Source: Pseudomonadota bacterium
Lineage (GTDB): Bacteria; Myxococcota_A; UBA796; SXON01
Assembly (NCBI GenBank): GCA_030684355.1
Contig: JAUXTN010000002.1
Location: forward strand, 92,069-156,068
Direction of reading: 5' to 3'
Length of the DNA stretch: 64,000 nucleotides
Positions 35,085 through 43,853 of this stretch are shown here, one piece after another. The notes under the pieces are model-generated. The model had not been told where the DNA came from and searched no databases. It saw only the letters and a list, made by a program, of their open reading frames with translations. Both the position numbers and the translations under genes were made by a program. Position 1 is the stretch's first letter. Each line of letters starts with the position of its first letter.

Positions 35085-35698
35085 CCCTGATCCTCTCCTT
35101 GTTCCTCGCCCTGGGCACGGCCTCCGCAGCCGACGTCGGCGAGGCCGAGCACATCCGCCTGTCGGGCGACATCGAGCAGCTCGCCGGCCGGCAACTCTGG
35201 ACTGGCGTGGAGAAGAAGTTCGCCGAGCTGCAGAAGCTCGGGATCGAGATGTCGTACGACGATCTCCTGCACGGCGCCTACGCGGCGCGCGCCCTCGGCA
35301 ATGCCCAGAACGCCTATGACCGCCTGAAGATCGCGGCGCGGTTGAAGGGCACGCGGGAGGTCGTCGACTGGCTCTACGCCATCGACGCGAACTACGGCCA
35401 GGTGACGCTCATCGCCACCCCGCCGCGCGGCGTGACGCTCGAGGTCTCCGAGGTGCCCTTCGATCCCGACCAGCGCATCTGCGTCGAGGCGAGCATCGAG
35501 CGCGTGAAGAAGGAAGGCGGCTTCACGGGCCTGCTCCCGCGCGGCACGTACACGTTCAACGGCCAACGGTTCACCGTCGAGCCGGGCATCGCCCTCCGCA
35601 TCGAGGTGAGCCCGAAGCTGAAGAAGACCGAGGGCGAGCTGATCAAGGTCACGCAGACCCCCGCCGAGGGCGCCGAGACGCCCGCACCCACGCCGTAG
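35081..35698 (+). CDS. secreted PEGA-like domain protein
   Basis: 205 residues with an uncharged signal peptide (MTLILSLFLALGTASAADV). A helical part (about 20-100; EHIRLSGDIEQLAGRQLWTG) is followed by a PEGA-type surface beta domain (GQVTLIATPPRGVTLEVSEV to GLLPRGTYTFNGQ, about 107-165) and an acidic Pro/Thr tail. PEGA domains occur on surface proteins and are thought to pack against cell-wall or S-layer components. Coupled by ATGA to the barrel-like lipoprotein. Confidence 0.72.
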   Translation: MTLILSLFLALGTASAADVGEAEHIRLSGDIEQLAGRQLWTGVEKKFAELQKLGIEMSYDDLLHGAYAARALGNAQNAYDRLKIAARLKGTREVVDWLYAIDANYGQVTLIATPPRGVTLEVSEVPFDPDQRICVEASIERVKKEGGFTGLLPRGTYTFNGQRFTVEPGIALRIEVSPKLKKTEGELIKVTQTPAEGAETPAPTP

Positions 35699-35706
35699 AG
35701 GCCCCC

Positions 35707-35916
35707 ATGTACCGGGTCGTCATCGACGAGAAGCTCTGCATCGGCTCCTCGAACTGTATGGAAGAGGCCGAAGAGGCGTATGAGGTAGACGAGCGCGGTA
35801 TCGCCGTGCTCGTGCACCCGTTGGCGTCCGAGGAGGCGCTGCTGCGCGGCGCCCGGGCCTGCCCGGTCGACGCCATCGCCCTCTTCGATTCGTCCGGGCG
35901 CCGCGTCCACCCCTGA
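35707..35916 (+). CDS. [3Fe-4S]-type ferredoxin
   Basis: 69 residues. The cluster ligands are Cys in KLCIGSSNC (a C-x5-C without the middle Cys of a 4Fe-4S site) and in ARACPVDAI near residue 52. This is the pattern of the small 3Fe-4S ferredoxins that pass electrons to cytochromes P450 or other oxygenases in actinobacteria and myxobacteria. No P450 is in this window. GAGG lies 5 bases before the ATG. Confidence 0.92.
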   Translation: MYRVVIDEKLCIGSSNCMEEAEEAYEVDERGIAVLVHPLASEEALLRGARACPVDAIALFDSSGRRVHP

Positions 35917-35929
35917 TCCAGAGGCCACC

Positions 35930-36607
35930 ATGCTCCTCACCCTGCTGCTCTCCCTCGCCCAGCCCGCCGCCGCCCTCGAGGTGAAGTGGTGGGGCATCGG
36001 CCCGCAGGTCGGCACGATGGCCGTGCCCGGGAACTACCCGTTCGCGTTCCCCGACAACGCGAAGGACGAGGCGAACTCCCCGCTGGTCGAGAAGATTCGC
36101 GGGGACATCTCGTTCGGCGCCCACGGCGTCCTCTACCCGGCGGCGAAGAGCCGCCTCGGCGCACGCGCGCTGGTGGGGCTCGGCACGGGCCAATCGTGGA
36201 GCTCCTGGCAGTTCACCCTCGAATACGACGGCGCGCTCGTCAACGAGGACGGCTTCCAGCTCCTCGCCGGGGCGGGCATCGGCGCGGGCACGGAGCGCTT
36301 CGGCGGTACCGTCGATGCTCCGGACGGCTACCTCGTCGCGAACTACTTCCCGGTGCGCGGCCAGGTCACGGCGCTCCTGCGCGACCGCACGCGCGCGTAC
36401 GAGATCAGCATCTACGGCACGTGGCACATCGTCGCGGACCAGACCTACTACGACTTCAAGGGTGCGGACGGCATCACCGGCGCGGAGGCCGACGCCCTCG
36501 TGCCCGGCGCGTTGTACGGCGGGTTCGGCGTCGAGGCCTCCGTGTTCTTCGGGGACTTCCGCAGCAAGAAGAGCGGTGGTGGTGGCGGCGGCGGTGGTGG
36601 CGGGTAG
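35930..36607 (+). CDS. secreted beta-barrel-like protein with poly-Gly tail
   Basis: 225 residues with a signal peptide (MLLTLLLSLAQPAAALE) and strand-rich sequence (DISFGAHGVLYPAAKSRLGA, QLLAGAGIGAGTERFGG, YEISIYGTWHIVADQTYYDF). The last ten residues are Gly, encoded by a GGT/GGC repeat. A normal barrel ends in an aromatic residue, so the tail is either an extension or a read-through of repeat DNA. AGAGG precedes the ATG. It starts 13 bases after the ferredoxin but no functional link is evident. Confidence 0.7.
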   Translation: MLLTLLLSLAQPAAALEVKWWGIGPQVGTMAVPGNYPFAFPDNAKDEANSPLVEKIRGDISFGAHGVLYPAAKSRLGARALVGLGTGQSWSSWQFTLEYDGALVNEDGFQLLAGAGIGAGTERFGGTVDAPDGYLVANYFPVRGQVTALLRDRTRAYEISIYGTWHIVADQTYYDFKGADGITGAEADALVPGALYGGFGVEASVFFGDFRSKKSGGGGGGGGGG

Positions 36608-36622
36608 CCAGGCTCCCTCCCG

Positions 36623-37573
36623 CTACGCGCGGGTGACGCCCAGCCGCGCCGCGAGCGCCATCGCGTCGAACGGCGCATGGACCTTCGCGTCGTTGTCGAA
36701 GTAGACGTAGATGTCTCGCCCGCGGGGGGCGGGGGGCGCCGGCTCGGGGGAGACGCGGCGGGCGTCGGCCGGCTCGTTGCCGGTGCGCCACGCGTGGAAA
36801 CGCGCCGCCCAGCGGTCGAGCGCGTCGTCGTCGTAGCCGCTCACGTAGAGCTCCTTGTCGCCGTGGAGCCGCGCGTAGACGAAGTCCGCGGTGACGTCCT
36901 CCAGGGTGGGCCAGCGCCTGGCGGCGTCCGCGACCACGCAGGCGACGCCGTAGCGTCGCAAGAGCTCGATGAACGCGGGATCGACGAAGCTCGGGTGGCG
37001 CACCTCCATCGCGTGCCGCAACGGGCGGTTCCGCTCCACGTCGAGCCACGCGCGCCCCTCCAGCCGCGCGTCGTGCTCCGCGCCGAGCCGCGCGGCGGCG
37101 GCGTGATCGTGGGGGAGCAGCGCGAGGAAGGCCTCGATCCGGTCGGCGTGGAAGGGCAGGGTCGGCGGGAGCTGCCACAGGAGCGGCCCGAGCATGTCGC
37201 CCAGCGCGAGCACCCCCGACGCGAGGAAGTTGGCGAGCGGCACGCGCACGTCGTCGAGCCGGCGCATGTGGGTGAGGTAGCGGCTCCCCTTCACCGAGAA
37301 GCGGAAGCCGGGCGGGGCCTCCGCGTGCCACGCCTCGAACGACGCGGGGCGCTGGAGCCCGTAGAACGTGCCGTTGATCTCGATGGAGCCGACCTGCCGG
37401 CTCGCGTACGCGAGCTCGGCGCGCTGTGGAAGGCCCGGCGGGTAGAAGGTGCCGCGCCAGGGAACGTAGGTCCAACCAGAGATGCCAACGCGGACCTCGG
37501 GCCCGGGCGGGAGCACCAGGGGCCGGAGCAGCTCGACCGCGGCGGGACGCGCGCGGGTGGCGACGTCGGTCAT
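36623..37573 (-). CDS. DUF72 family protein (YecE-like TIM barrel)
   Basis: 316 residues matching DUF72 throughout: VRVGISGWTYVPWRGTFYP at about 28-46, EINGTFYGLQRPASFEAWH, FRFSVKGSRYLTHMRRL, LLWQLPPTLPFHADRIEAFL, AMEVRHPSF, and the late DIYVYFDNDAKVHAPFDA. The family is a TIM barrel found in most bacteria; its reaction is not established. TACGCT lies 6 bases before the ATG and no Shine-Dalgarno is present. It converges with the preceding plus-strand gene. Confidence 0.95.
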   Translation of the reverse strand: MTDVATRARPAAVELLRPLVLPPGPEVRVGISGWTYVPWRGTFYPPGLPQRAELAYASRQVGSIEINGTFYGLQRPASFEAWHAEAPPGFRFSVKGSRYLTHMRRLDDVRVPLANFLASGVLALGDMLGPLLWQLPPTLPFHADRIEAFLALLPHDHAAAARLGAEHDARLEGRAWLDVERNRPLRHAMEVRHPSFVDPAFIELLRRYGVACVVADAARRWPTLEDVTADFVYARLHGDKELYVSGYDDDALDRWAARFHAWRTGNEPADARRVSPEPAPPAPRGRDIYVYFDNDAKVHAPFDAMALAARLGVTRA

Positions 37574-37579
37574 GGCGAG

Positions 37580-37585
37580 AGCGTA
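37580..37585 (-). promoter_or_regulatory. TACGCT -10-like box, candidate leaderless promoter
   Basis: Minus-strand TACGCT followed by CTCGCC and ATG 37573. It fits TANNNT with a 6-base gap; no -35 is visible. Confidence 0.4.
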
Positions 37586-37693
37586 GCCAGGCCGGCCAGC
37601 GCGCGTCCTGTCTCGCTTTATCGGTTCGGGAAGCTGCCTTCGATCAGCGCACGGGCGACGCGGGTGGTGACCGGCGACCGCCTGCGGCCCGCG

Positions 37694-38509
37694 TCACGTG
37701 CGCGCCGGCTGACACCCGGGGCACCAGTACGTGCTCCGACCCCCCTGGACCATCCGCGCGATCGGGGTCCCGCACACCGGGCAGGGCTGGCCCTCGTGCC
37801 GGTAGATGGGGAAGGGGTTCTGCGAGCGATCCTCCTCGACGTAGACGATCTCGTCGGCGTCGTCGAACAGCGCGAGCGTCGCGGCGAGCTGCTCGCGGAT
37901 GGCGACGGGGAGACGCGCGCGGTCGGCGTCGGTGAGGGCATCGCAGGGGGTCGAGGGGTGGATGTGGGCGCGCCACAGGGCCTCCATGACCTGCACGTTG
38001 CCGAGCCCGGCGACGAGCGACTGGTCCATGAGCGCGATCTTCACGGCGCGCGCGCCACGGAGGGCGGGGAGGGGATCGTTCCAGGCGTCTGGACCGAGGC
38101 CCTCGGAGAGGAGCGCGAGGCCGGTGCTCCACGAGGTCGGGACCACGCCGCCGAGGAGGCGCGGGTCGCAGAAGTGGAGGGCGGTGCCGTCGTCGAGGTC
38201 GAGCCGCACCTTCACGTAGGGGTTGGGGCGGAGGGACCACTTGCCCGTCATGCCGAGGTGCAGGAGGAGCGCACCGTCCCCGAAGCGCCAGAGGAGGCGT
38301 TTGCCATGGCGACGGAGCTCGCCGGGCGGCACGCGGGTCACGACGGCCGCGAGCTCCGCGGCGCCGTCGGGGTGCCCGGCGGAGGGGCGGTCCTTGCGGT
38401 TGACGCGGACGGAGCGCGGGTCCAGCACCGCCACGTCGACCACGCGGCGGCCCGCCGACCAGCGGGCCAGCGACCGTCGGCAGAACTCGACCTCGGGGAG
38501 CTCGGGCAT
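37694..38509 (-). CDS. mutM: formamidopyrimidine-DNA glycosylase
   Basis: Removes oxidised purines such as 8-oxoguanine and nicks the abasic site. 271 residues with the catalytic N-terminal Pro2-Glu3 (MPELPEVE), the Lys in RRHGKRLLW near residue 69, the helix-two-turn-helix DQSLVAGLGNVQVMEALW and a C-terminal zinc finger (CPVCGTPIARMVQGG to YWCPGC, about 245-267). These features fit MutM/Fpg. Nei shares the fold, but the second Cys pair and the GLGN block favour MutM. It is a single gene flanked by unrelated genes. Confidence 0.93.
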   Translation of the reverse strand: MPELPEVEFCRRSLARWSAGRRVVDVAVLDPRSVRVNRKDRPSAGHPDGAAELAAVVTRVPPGELRRHGKRLLWRFGDGALLLHLGMTGKWSLRPNPYVKVRLDLDDGTALHFCDPRLLGGVVPTSWSTGLALLSEGLGPDAWNDPLPALRGARAVKIALMDQSLVAGLGNVQVMEALWRAHIHPSTPCDALTDADRARLPVAIREQLAATLALFDDADEIVYVEEDRSQNPFPIYRHEGQPCPVCGTPIARMVQGGRSTYWCPGCQPART

Positions 38510-38571
38510 GTCTGTCTCGCTGCTGGATTGCGGGGTGGGCGGGTGTTATCGTGGGCGGCCTCGGAGGACTC

Positions 38572-38760
38572 ATGCACTCGGGCTCGTTCATGTACCAGGT
38601 CATCGCCTTGACCGGCATCTTTGGCACCGTGAGCGTGTGTCTTGCGTTCGCCCTGCTCCTCCCCGGTGTCGGCCAGGCGCTCGCCGCGATCTGGACCTTC
38701 GTGACGCTCGACTGGTTCTACCAGCGTCACCAGGACAGCAAGACGAACAAGACGGTCTAG
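38572..38760 (+). CDS. small membrane protein
   Basis: 62 residues from ATG 38572 with CGGAGG five bases upstream. One or two hydrophobic segments (YQVIALTGIFGTVSVCLAFALL, ALAAIWTFVTLDWFY) are followed by a charged tail (QRHQDSKTNKTV). The next membrane protein gene starts two bases after the stop, so the two are probably one unit. No family is recognised. Confidence 0.65.
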   Translation: MHSGSFMYQVIALTGIFGTVSVCLAFALLLPGVGQALAAIWTFVTLDWFYQRHQDSKTNKTV

Positions 38761-38762
38761 GC

Positions 38763-39149
38763 GTGGCGGACGCCCTCGCGGCCCCTCCCGGCAAGGTCCA
38801 GGCGATCGGGGTGATGCACCTCATCGGCGGGATCTTCAACCTGATCATCGCGGCGATGTGGGTGCTGGCGGGTCTCTCGTGGGGCGTGGCGACGCTGGGG
38901 ATCGGGTTCGTCATGTGCTGCCCGGTGCTGCTCTACCTGCCGGTGGGGATCCTGGAGATCGTCAGCGGGGTGCGGCACTTGTCGAGTGACCATTCGGGGC
39001 TCCAGCCGCCGAAGGGCATCGCGATCGTCGAGATCTGCATGATCCTCACGTGCAGCACGTTCTCGATGATCTTCGGCATCCTCACCCTCGTGTTCCTCTC
39101 CGACCCCGAGGTCACCGCCTACTACGAGTCCAAGCGGCTCACGGGGTAG
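38763..39149 (+). CDS. small multi-pass membrane protein
   Basis: 128 residues from GTG 38763. Three or four hydrophobic helices are visible (IGVMHLIGGIFNLIIAAMW, LGIGFVMCCPVLLYLPVGIL, IVEICMILTCSTFSMIFGIL). The layout resembles small DUF4190/DUF4064-like membrane proteins. It follows the 62-residue membrane protein with a two-base gap and converges with ccmI. Function is unknown. Confidence 0.7.
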   Translation: MADALAAPPGKVQAIGVMHLIGGIFNLIIAAMWVLAGLSWGVATLGIGFVMCCPVLLYLPVGILEIVSGVRHLSSDHSGLQPPKGIAIVEICMILTCSTFSMIFGILTLVFLSDPEVTAYYESKRLTG

Positions 39150-39224
39150 GCGGGTCGGCTCGCGGTAGAGACGGAGGGCGCCGCCCGGCGACGTGCGCCC
39201 CTCCGGCCACCCGCCCCGACCCGA

Positions 39225-40580
39225 TCAGGGCCCGGCCGCCGCCAGCGTGATGACCACGCCCGTGGCGCCCGGCTTCAGCGTGGGGGTGCGCCCCTCGAGG
39301 TCGTCGGGAGACTTCGTCTTCGCGTTGCCGTCGCGGTCGATGCGCGCGGTGATGACGAACTCCGGCGGGGTGGGGCTGCCGATCATGTTCTCGGCGGGGC
39401 CGAGGGTGAAGGGGATGGGGAAGGAATCCACCTGCACGCGCTTCACCCACGTCGGCGGGCCGGCCGTGGCGCCCGGCGGGCGCGCGGAGAGGAACAGCGT
39501 GTCCCCGGGCTTCGCGAGGCTCGCCACCGCCGCGTCGAGCGCGATCGTGCCCGTCACGTCGTCGGGAGAGGCTTCGCGCGCGCCGCTCGCCGCGCCGCCG
39601 CCGCTCATCGGGCCGCCGCCGCTCGCCGTGCCGCTGGACCCGCCCGCGGAGGCCCCGCCCGCCGAGGCCATCGGGCCCTTGCCCGCGCGCGCGGCCTCGA
39701 TGAGCGGTTGGACCGACGCCGCGAGCGCCGGATCCGCCAGGATCGCGCGGTCGAGCACGGCGATGGCCTGCTCCCGCTCGCCGGCCTGGAAGTGGAGCGC
39801 GCCGCGGTACGCCAGCGCCTCGGAGAACTCGGGGGCCCCGGCGAGGACGCGGTCGAGGGCCTTCGCGGCCATCGCGACATCGCCGATCGCGATGAGCACG
39901 ATCGCCTGGTGGGTGCGGGCCTCGGGGTCCTCGGCGCTCAGCGCCACGACGGCCTCGGACTCCTGGTAGGCGTCCATCAGCTTGCCGGCGTGCAGGAGCG
40001 CGTGCGCCAGCGCGTTGCGCGCGGCGACGTCGGTCGGCGCGGCCTCGGCGGCGGCGCGCAGGCGCGCGAGCTCGGCCTCTTGCGCGGGGCTCAACGGGGC
40101 GTCTTCCCCCTCGGCGCCCGTGCCACCCGCGGCGTTCCCGGTCATCGTGCCGCCCTCGGGGCGCGGCGTCGCGAATTCCTGGAGCGTCAGGCCCAGGCCG
40201 CCGAGGAACAGCATCGCGCCGGCTCCCCAGAGGGCGCCGACGAGCTTCGGGTTCCGGGTGCCGAAGCCCGGGGTAGCGGCGGCGGGGGCGGCGTCGGGGC
40301 GGCCCAACGCGTCGAGGTCGCGGAGGACCCGCGCGGCGTCGAGCTCCAGACGGTCCCGCTCGGCGGCCCACTCGGCCGGGCCGGCGTTGGCCTGCTGGGT
40401 GTTGTGCTCGCGGAGGAGGCCGTACAGGGCGTCCTTCTGGCGCTCGAGCTCCTCGCGGCGGGTGCGCTCGGGAGCGGGAAACGCCGCGCCCTGGCGGCTC
40501 CGCAGCACCACGACGATGCCGACGGCGAGGGCCACGAGGAGGACGATGACGCCCGGCACCCAGTTGGTTGGCGCGTTCAC
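39225..40580 (-). CDS. ccmI: cytochrome c biogenesis protein CcmI (CycH-like, TPR)
   Basis: 451 residues from GTG 40580, overlapping the ccmH stop (GTGA). One N-terminal membrane helix (VPGVIVLLVALAVGIVVVL), a Glu/Arg-rich coiled coil with EELERQKDALYGLLREH, a second helix near residue 115, then TPR repeats at about 165-285 (NALAHALLHAGKLMDAYQES, LAYRGALHFQAGEREQAIAV) and a C-terminal beta domain. CcmI presents apocytochrome c to the CcmF/H ligase. A Gly/Ser/Ala linker separates the TPRs from the last domain. Confidence 0.87.
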   Translation of the reverse strand: MNAPTNWVPGVIVLLVALAVGIVVVLRSRQGAAFPAPERTRREELERQKDALYGLLREHNTQQANAGPAEWAAERDRLELDAARVLRDLDALGRPDAAPAAATPGFGTRNPKLVGALWGAGAMLFLGGLGLTLQEFATPRPEGGTMTGNAAGGTGAEGEDAPLSPAQEAELARLRAAAEAAPTDVAARNALAHALLHAGKLMDAYQESEAVVALSAEDPEARTHQAIVLIAIGDVAMAAKALDRVLAGAPEFSEALAYRGALHFQAGEREQAIAVLDRAILADPALAASVQPLIEAARAGKGPMASAGGASAGGSSGTASGGGPMSGGGAASGAREASPDDVTGTIALDAAVASLAKPGDTLFLSARPPGATAGPPTWVKRVQVDSFPIPFTLGPAENMIGSPTPPEFVITARIDRDGNAKTKSPDDLEGRTPTLKPGATGVVITLAAAGP

Positions 40581-41188
40581 TTGTTCTCCTCGCGGACACG
40601 CCGCAGGTACGTCGCCAGCTCCGCGTCGGCGGGCGGGGCGTCGGCCTTCGGGGCCGTGGGGACGGGGTTCGCGGACGTAGGCGCGGCGGCGGAGCCCGAG
40701 CCCGGATTCGCGCGGCGCCCGGCGGCCCGCACCGACAAGAGCACCCAGCCCGCGCCGACCACGAGGAGCAGCACGGGGGCCGCCCAGACCAGGACGTTCA
40801 CGCCCTCGAACTTGGGCTCCAGGCGGATGAACTCGCCGTAGCTCGCCTCGAAGTAGAGCAGGATCTGCTCGGTGTCGTAGCCCTGCGCGACGAGGTCCTC
40901 GACCTCCGCCTTCATCGCCAACGCGCTCTCGGCGCGGCTGTCCGCGACCGAGAGGCCCTGGCACACCGGGCAGCGGAGGAGCTTGGAGACCGCGTGGGTC
41001 TGCTCCTTCAGCGCGGCCCCGGTGAGCGGCGGCCCGGCGGGCGAGCCGATGAGGTCGCTCGGGTCGATGGCGGCGCGCGCGGGGGCGGCGTCGGCGGCGG
41101 GGGCCTCCACGGGCGGTGCGGGGGCCTCGGCGGGCGCCTGCGCGAAGGCGGCGCCACCGAGCGCCACCGCGAGGAGGAGGAGCCGCAT
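40577..41188 (-). CDS. ccmH: cytochrome c maturation protein CcmH
   Basis: 203 residues with a signal peptide, a Pro/Ala-rich stretch, and the redox motif LRCPVCQGLSVADS that reduces apocytochrome c Cys pairs in the periplasm. The conserved ILLYFEASYGEFIRLEP and one C-terminal membrane helix (VLVWAAPVLLLVVGAGWVLL) follow. The motif is intact. It starts on the last base of the ccmG stop (TGATG). Confidence 0.94.
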   Translation of the reverse strand: MRLLLLAVALGGAAFAQAPAEAPAPPVEAPAADAAPARAAIDPSDLIGSPAGPPLTGAALKEQTHAVSKLLRCPVCQGLSVADSRAESALAMKAEVEDLVAQGYDTEQILLYFEASYGEFIRLEPKFEGVNVLVWAAPVLLLVVGAGWVLLSVRAAGRRANPGSGSAAAPTSANPVPTAPKADAPPADAELATYLRRVREENK

Positions 41189-41850
41189 CACGAGCCCACC
41201 AGCGGGGCGAGCTGCTGCATGAGCGCGCCGGCCTCGACCGGGCCGGTGAACTTGTAGGTGATGACGCCGTTGCCGTCGATGATGTAGGTCTCCGGCACGC
41301 CGTAGACCCCGTAGGCGATGGCGGCCTTCGACCCCACGTCGAGGAGCTGCGGGTACGCGCTCCCCATCTTGTCGAGCCACGCGTCGATCTTGGCGACCTC
41401 GTCCTGGTAGACGACGCCGAAGAACCGCGCCTTGCCCTCCATCCGGCGGGCCACGGCGACGAGCGTGCGGTGCTCGGCCTTGCACGGCTCGCACCAGGTG
41501 GCCCAGAAGTTCACGACCGTCGGCATGCCACGCTGCTCGGAGAGGCGCACCGGTGCGCTGCCGTCGATGGGGCTTAGCGTGAAGTCCGGGGCGGTCTTGC
41601 CGACGAGCGGCGAGTCGATCTGGTGGGGATCGTTCTGGAAGGCAAGGCCGAGCACGAGCACCAGCGGGGCCGCGAGCGCGAGGCCGCCGAACCAGATCTT
41701 CAGGTTCATCGTGCGCCGGAGCGCGAGGCCCAGCGCGACCAGCCCGAGGACGACCACGAGCCAGCCGAGCACGGTCGCCGCGCCCGCCTCGTCGACGGGG
41801 AGGCCCGCGGTGGTGAGGGCCGCCGCCAGGCTCGTCAACATCGCGCCCAT
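41188..41850 (-). CDS. ccmG: thiol:disulfide protein CcmG/DsbE with an extra N-terminal membrane helix
   Basis: 220 residues from ATG 41850 (TGATG with ccmF). The thioredoxin domain has WATWCEPCK and the cis-Pro loop GVPETYII, as expected for the periplasmic reductant of CcmH and apocytochromes. Normal CcmG starts near MNLKIWFGGLALAAPLV (residue 48 here). The 47 residues before that add another hydrophobic helix (VLGWLVVVLGLVALGLAL). Either the true start is internal (ATG 41709) or the protein has two anchor helices. The family call is secure. Confidence 0.93.
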   Translation of the reverse strand: MGAMLTSLAAALTTAGLPVDEAGAATVLGWLVVVLGLVALGLALRRTMNLKIWFGGLALAAPLVLVLGLAFQNDPHQIDSPLVGKTAPDFTLSPIDGSAPVRLSEQRGMPTVVNFWATWCEPCKAEHRTLVAVARRMEGKARFFGVVYQDEVAKIDAWLDKMGSAYPQLLDVGSKAAIAYGVYGVPETYIIDGNGVITYKFTGPVEAGALMQQLAPLVGS

Positions 41851-43853
41851 CACTTGCTCGCCGCCTCGGCCGCGACGGGCGCCGCCACCGCGGCGGCCTG
41901 CGCCTTGCGCGACGGCACCAGCGACATGAGCGTGCCGAGCGCCGCGAGCCCGGCGCCGAGCCAGATCCACGCGACGATCGGCTTGCGGAACATGTGCACC
42001 CCGGCGACATCCCCGTTGATGCTCATCAACGAGAGGTAGAGGTCATACCCGAGCGTGCTCTTCACGTCGGGCGAGCCGATGGGCGCCATCATGCCGGGGT
42101 AGCTCGCGAGGGCAGGGGAGATGAGCGAGGACTCGCCGTCCCGGGTCGCGCGGAAGTCCGCGACCTCCAGGGTGCGGTTCGACTCCTTGACCGTGCGCGC
42201 CTGCTCGAAACAGATGTCGTAGCCCTCGAAGGCCATGCACTCGCCCTTCGTGAGGCGGGCTTCGGCGTCCACGCCGTACGCGGAGGACATGGCGATGGAC
42301 ACGATCATCGCGATGATGCCCAGGTGGACGATGTAGCCGCCGATGCGACGGTTGCTCTGCGTGAGGGCCTGCGGGACCGCCGCGGCCCAGGCGCCGAGCG
42401 CCGAGGTGCCGGGGTTGCCCGCGACCAGGGCGCGCACCGGCCCGATCATCTCCCGGAGCGTCACGTAGCCCGCGAACCCGCCACACCCGAGCGTGAGCAG
42501 CGGCCACGGCTCGCGCAGCCCCACGCCGAAGCCCACGACCATCGCCGCGATCCCGAGGCCGAGCGGGGGGAGCACCTGCTTGCGCACGCGCTCTCCCGAC
42601 GCCTGGCCCCACGGGAGCGCCGGCCCCACGCCCATCAGGAACAGGATCGCCACGCCGATCGGCACCGCCATCCGGTTGAAGTAGGGCTCGCCGACCGAGA
42701 GCTTGACGCCCTTGACGGCCTCCGCGAGCAGCGGGAACGTCGTGCCGACGAGCACCGTGAAGGTCAACGCCACGAACAGGAGGTTGTTCAGGAGGAACGC
42801 GCTCTCTCGGCTGACCACGGCGGTGACGGCGCCCTCGCCCTCGAGCTTGTCGACGCGCAGGGCGAGCAGGACCACCGAGAACACGAGGCAGACCGACAAG
42901 AACGCCAGGATCGTCGGCCCGATGTCGGACTGGCTGAACGAGTGGACCGAGTTGAACACGCCGCTGCGCGTCATGAACGTGCCGAGCAGCGTGAGCAGGA
43001 AGCTCGCGAGGACGAGCGTGACGGTCCAGCCCTTCAGCGCGCCGCGCCGGTGGGGCAACATCGCGGCGTGCAGGGCGGCGGTCGCCGTGAGCCACGGCAG
43101 GAGCGAAGCGTTCTCGACGGGGTCCCACGCCCAGTACCCGCCCCAGCCGAGCACCTCGTAGGCCCACCACCCGCCGAGCGTGATGCCGACGGTCAAGAAC
43201 CCCCACGCCACGAGCAGCCACCGCCGCAAGGGCACGATCTGCGACGCCTCCAGGCGCCCGGCGAACAGCGCGCCCGCGGCGATGCCGAACGGAATCGTCA
43301 TCCCGACGTACCCCAGGTAGAGCATCGGCGGGTGGATGATCATCAGGACGTGGTTCTGGAGGAGCGGGTTCGGGCCCGGGCCGTCCAGCGGGACGGGGTT
43401 CGGCGCCGGCAGGAAGGCGTTCGCCGGCCCCGCCAGCAGGAAGCAGAAGAACGCGCCGACCGCGAGCCACACGCCGATGGCCCAGGGCATCGTCGACGGG
43501 TTCTCGTCGCGGTTGGCGGCCGTCGCGGCGGCCACGTAGGCGCCGAGGATGAGGCCCCAGAACAGGATCGACCCCTCCAACGACGACCAGAGGCTCACGA
43601 TCGTGATGTAGGTGGGCGAGTCGATGCTGCCGACCTGCGCGACGTACCGCACGGAGAAGTCGTGGGTGAGGAGCGCGTACTCCATCGTCAGGTTCGCGAG
43701 GAGCATGCACGCGGCGAACCCGTACGCGAGACGACGTGCCCACAGCCAGCCCGTCGCCGAGCGCATCGCGCCCGCGCCGAAGCCCGCGACCGAGCCGGCG
43801 GCCGCGCAGGCGAGGCCGCCGAGGACGAAGGCCTGGCCGATCTCGCCGGTCAT
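41850..43853 (-). CDS. ccmF: haem lyase CcmF
   Basis: The integral-membrane core of the CcmF/H/I complex that attaches haem to the CXXCH of apocytochromes. 667 residues with about 14-15 membrane helices. The WWD haem-handling domain is clear (GGYWAWDPVENASLLPWL at about 235-252), and the flanking His residues expected of CcmF (HPPMLYLGY, LMIIH) are present. Both ends overlap neighbours by 1-4 bases. It ends in an Ala-rich cytoplasmic tail. Confidence 0.97.
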   Translation of the reverse strand: MTGEIGQAFVLGGLACAAAGSVAGFGAGAMRSATGWLWARRLAYGFAACMLLANLTMEYALLTHDFSVRYVAQVGSIDSPTYITIVSLWSSLEGSILFWGLILGAYVAAATAANRDENPSTMPWAIGVWLAVGAFFCFLLAGPANAFLPAPNPVPLDGPGPNPLLQNHVLMIIHPPMLYLGYVGMTIPFGIAAGALFAGRLEASQIVPLRRWLLVAWGFLTVGITLGGWWAYEVLGWGGYWAWDPVENASLLPWLTATAALHAAMLPHRRGALKGWTVTLVLASFLLTLLGTFMTRSGVFNSVHSFSQSDIGPTILAFLSVCLVFSVVLLALRVDKLEGEGAVTAVVSRESAFLLNNLLFVALTFTVLVGTTFPLLAEAVKGVKLSVGEPYFNRMAVPIGVAILFLMGVGPALPWGQASGERVRKQVLPPLGLGIAAMVVGFGVGLREPWPLLTLGCGGFAGYVTLREMIGPVRALVAGNPGTSALGAWAAAVPQALTQSNRRIGGYIVHLGIIAMIVSIAMSSAYGVDAEARLTKGECMAFEGYDICFEQARTVKESNRTLEVADFRATRDGESSLISPALASYPGMMAPIGSPDVKSTLGYDLYLSLMSINGDVAGVHMFRKPIVAWIWLGAGLAALGTLMSLVPSRKAQAAAVAAPVAAEAASK

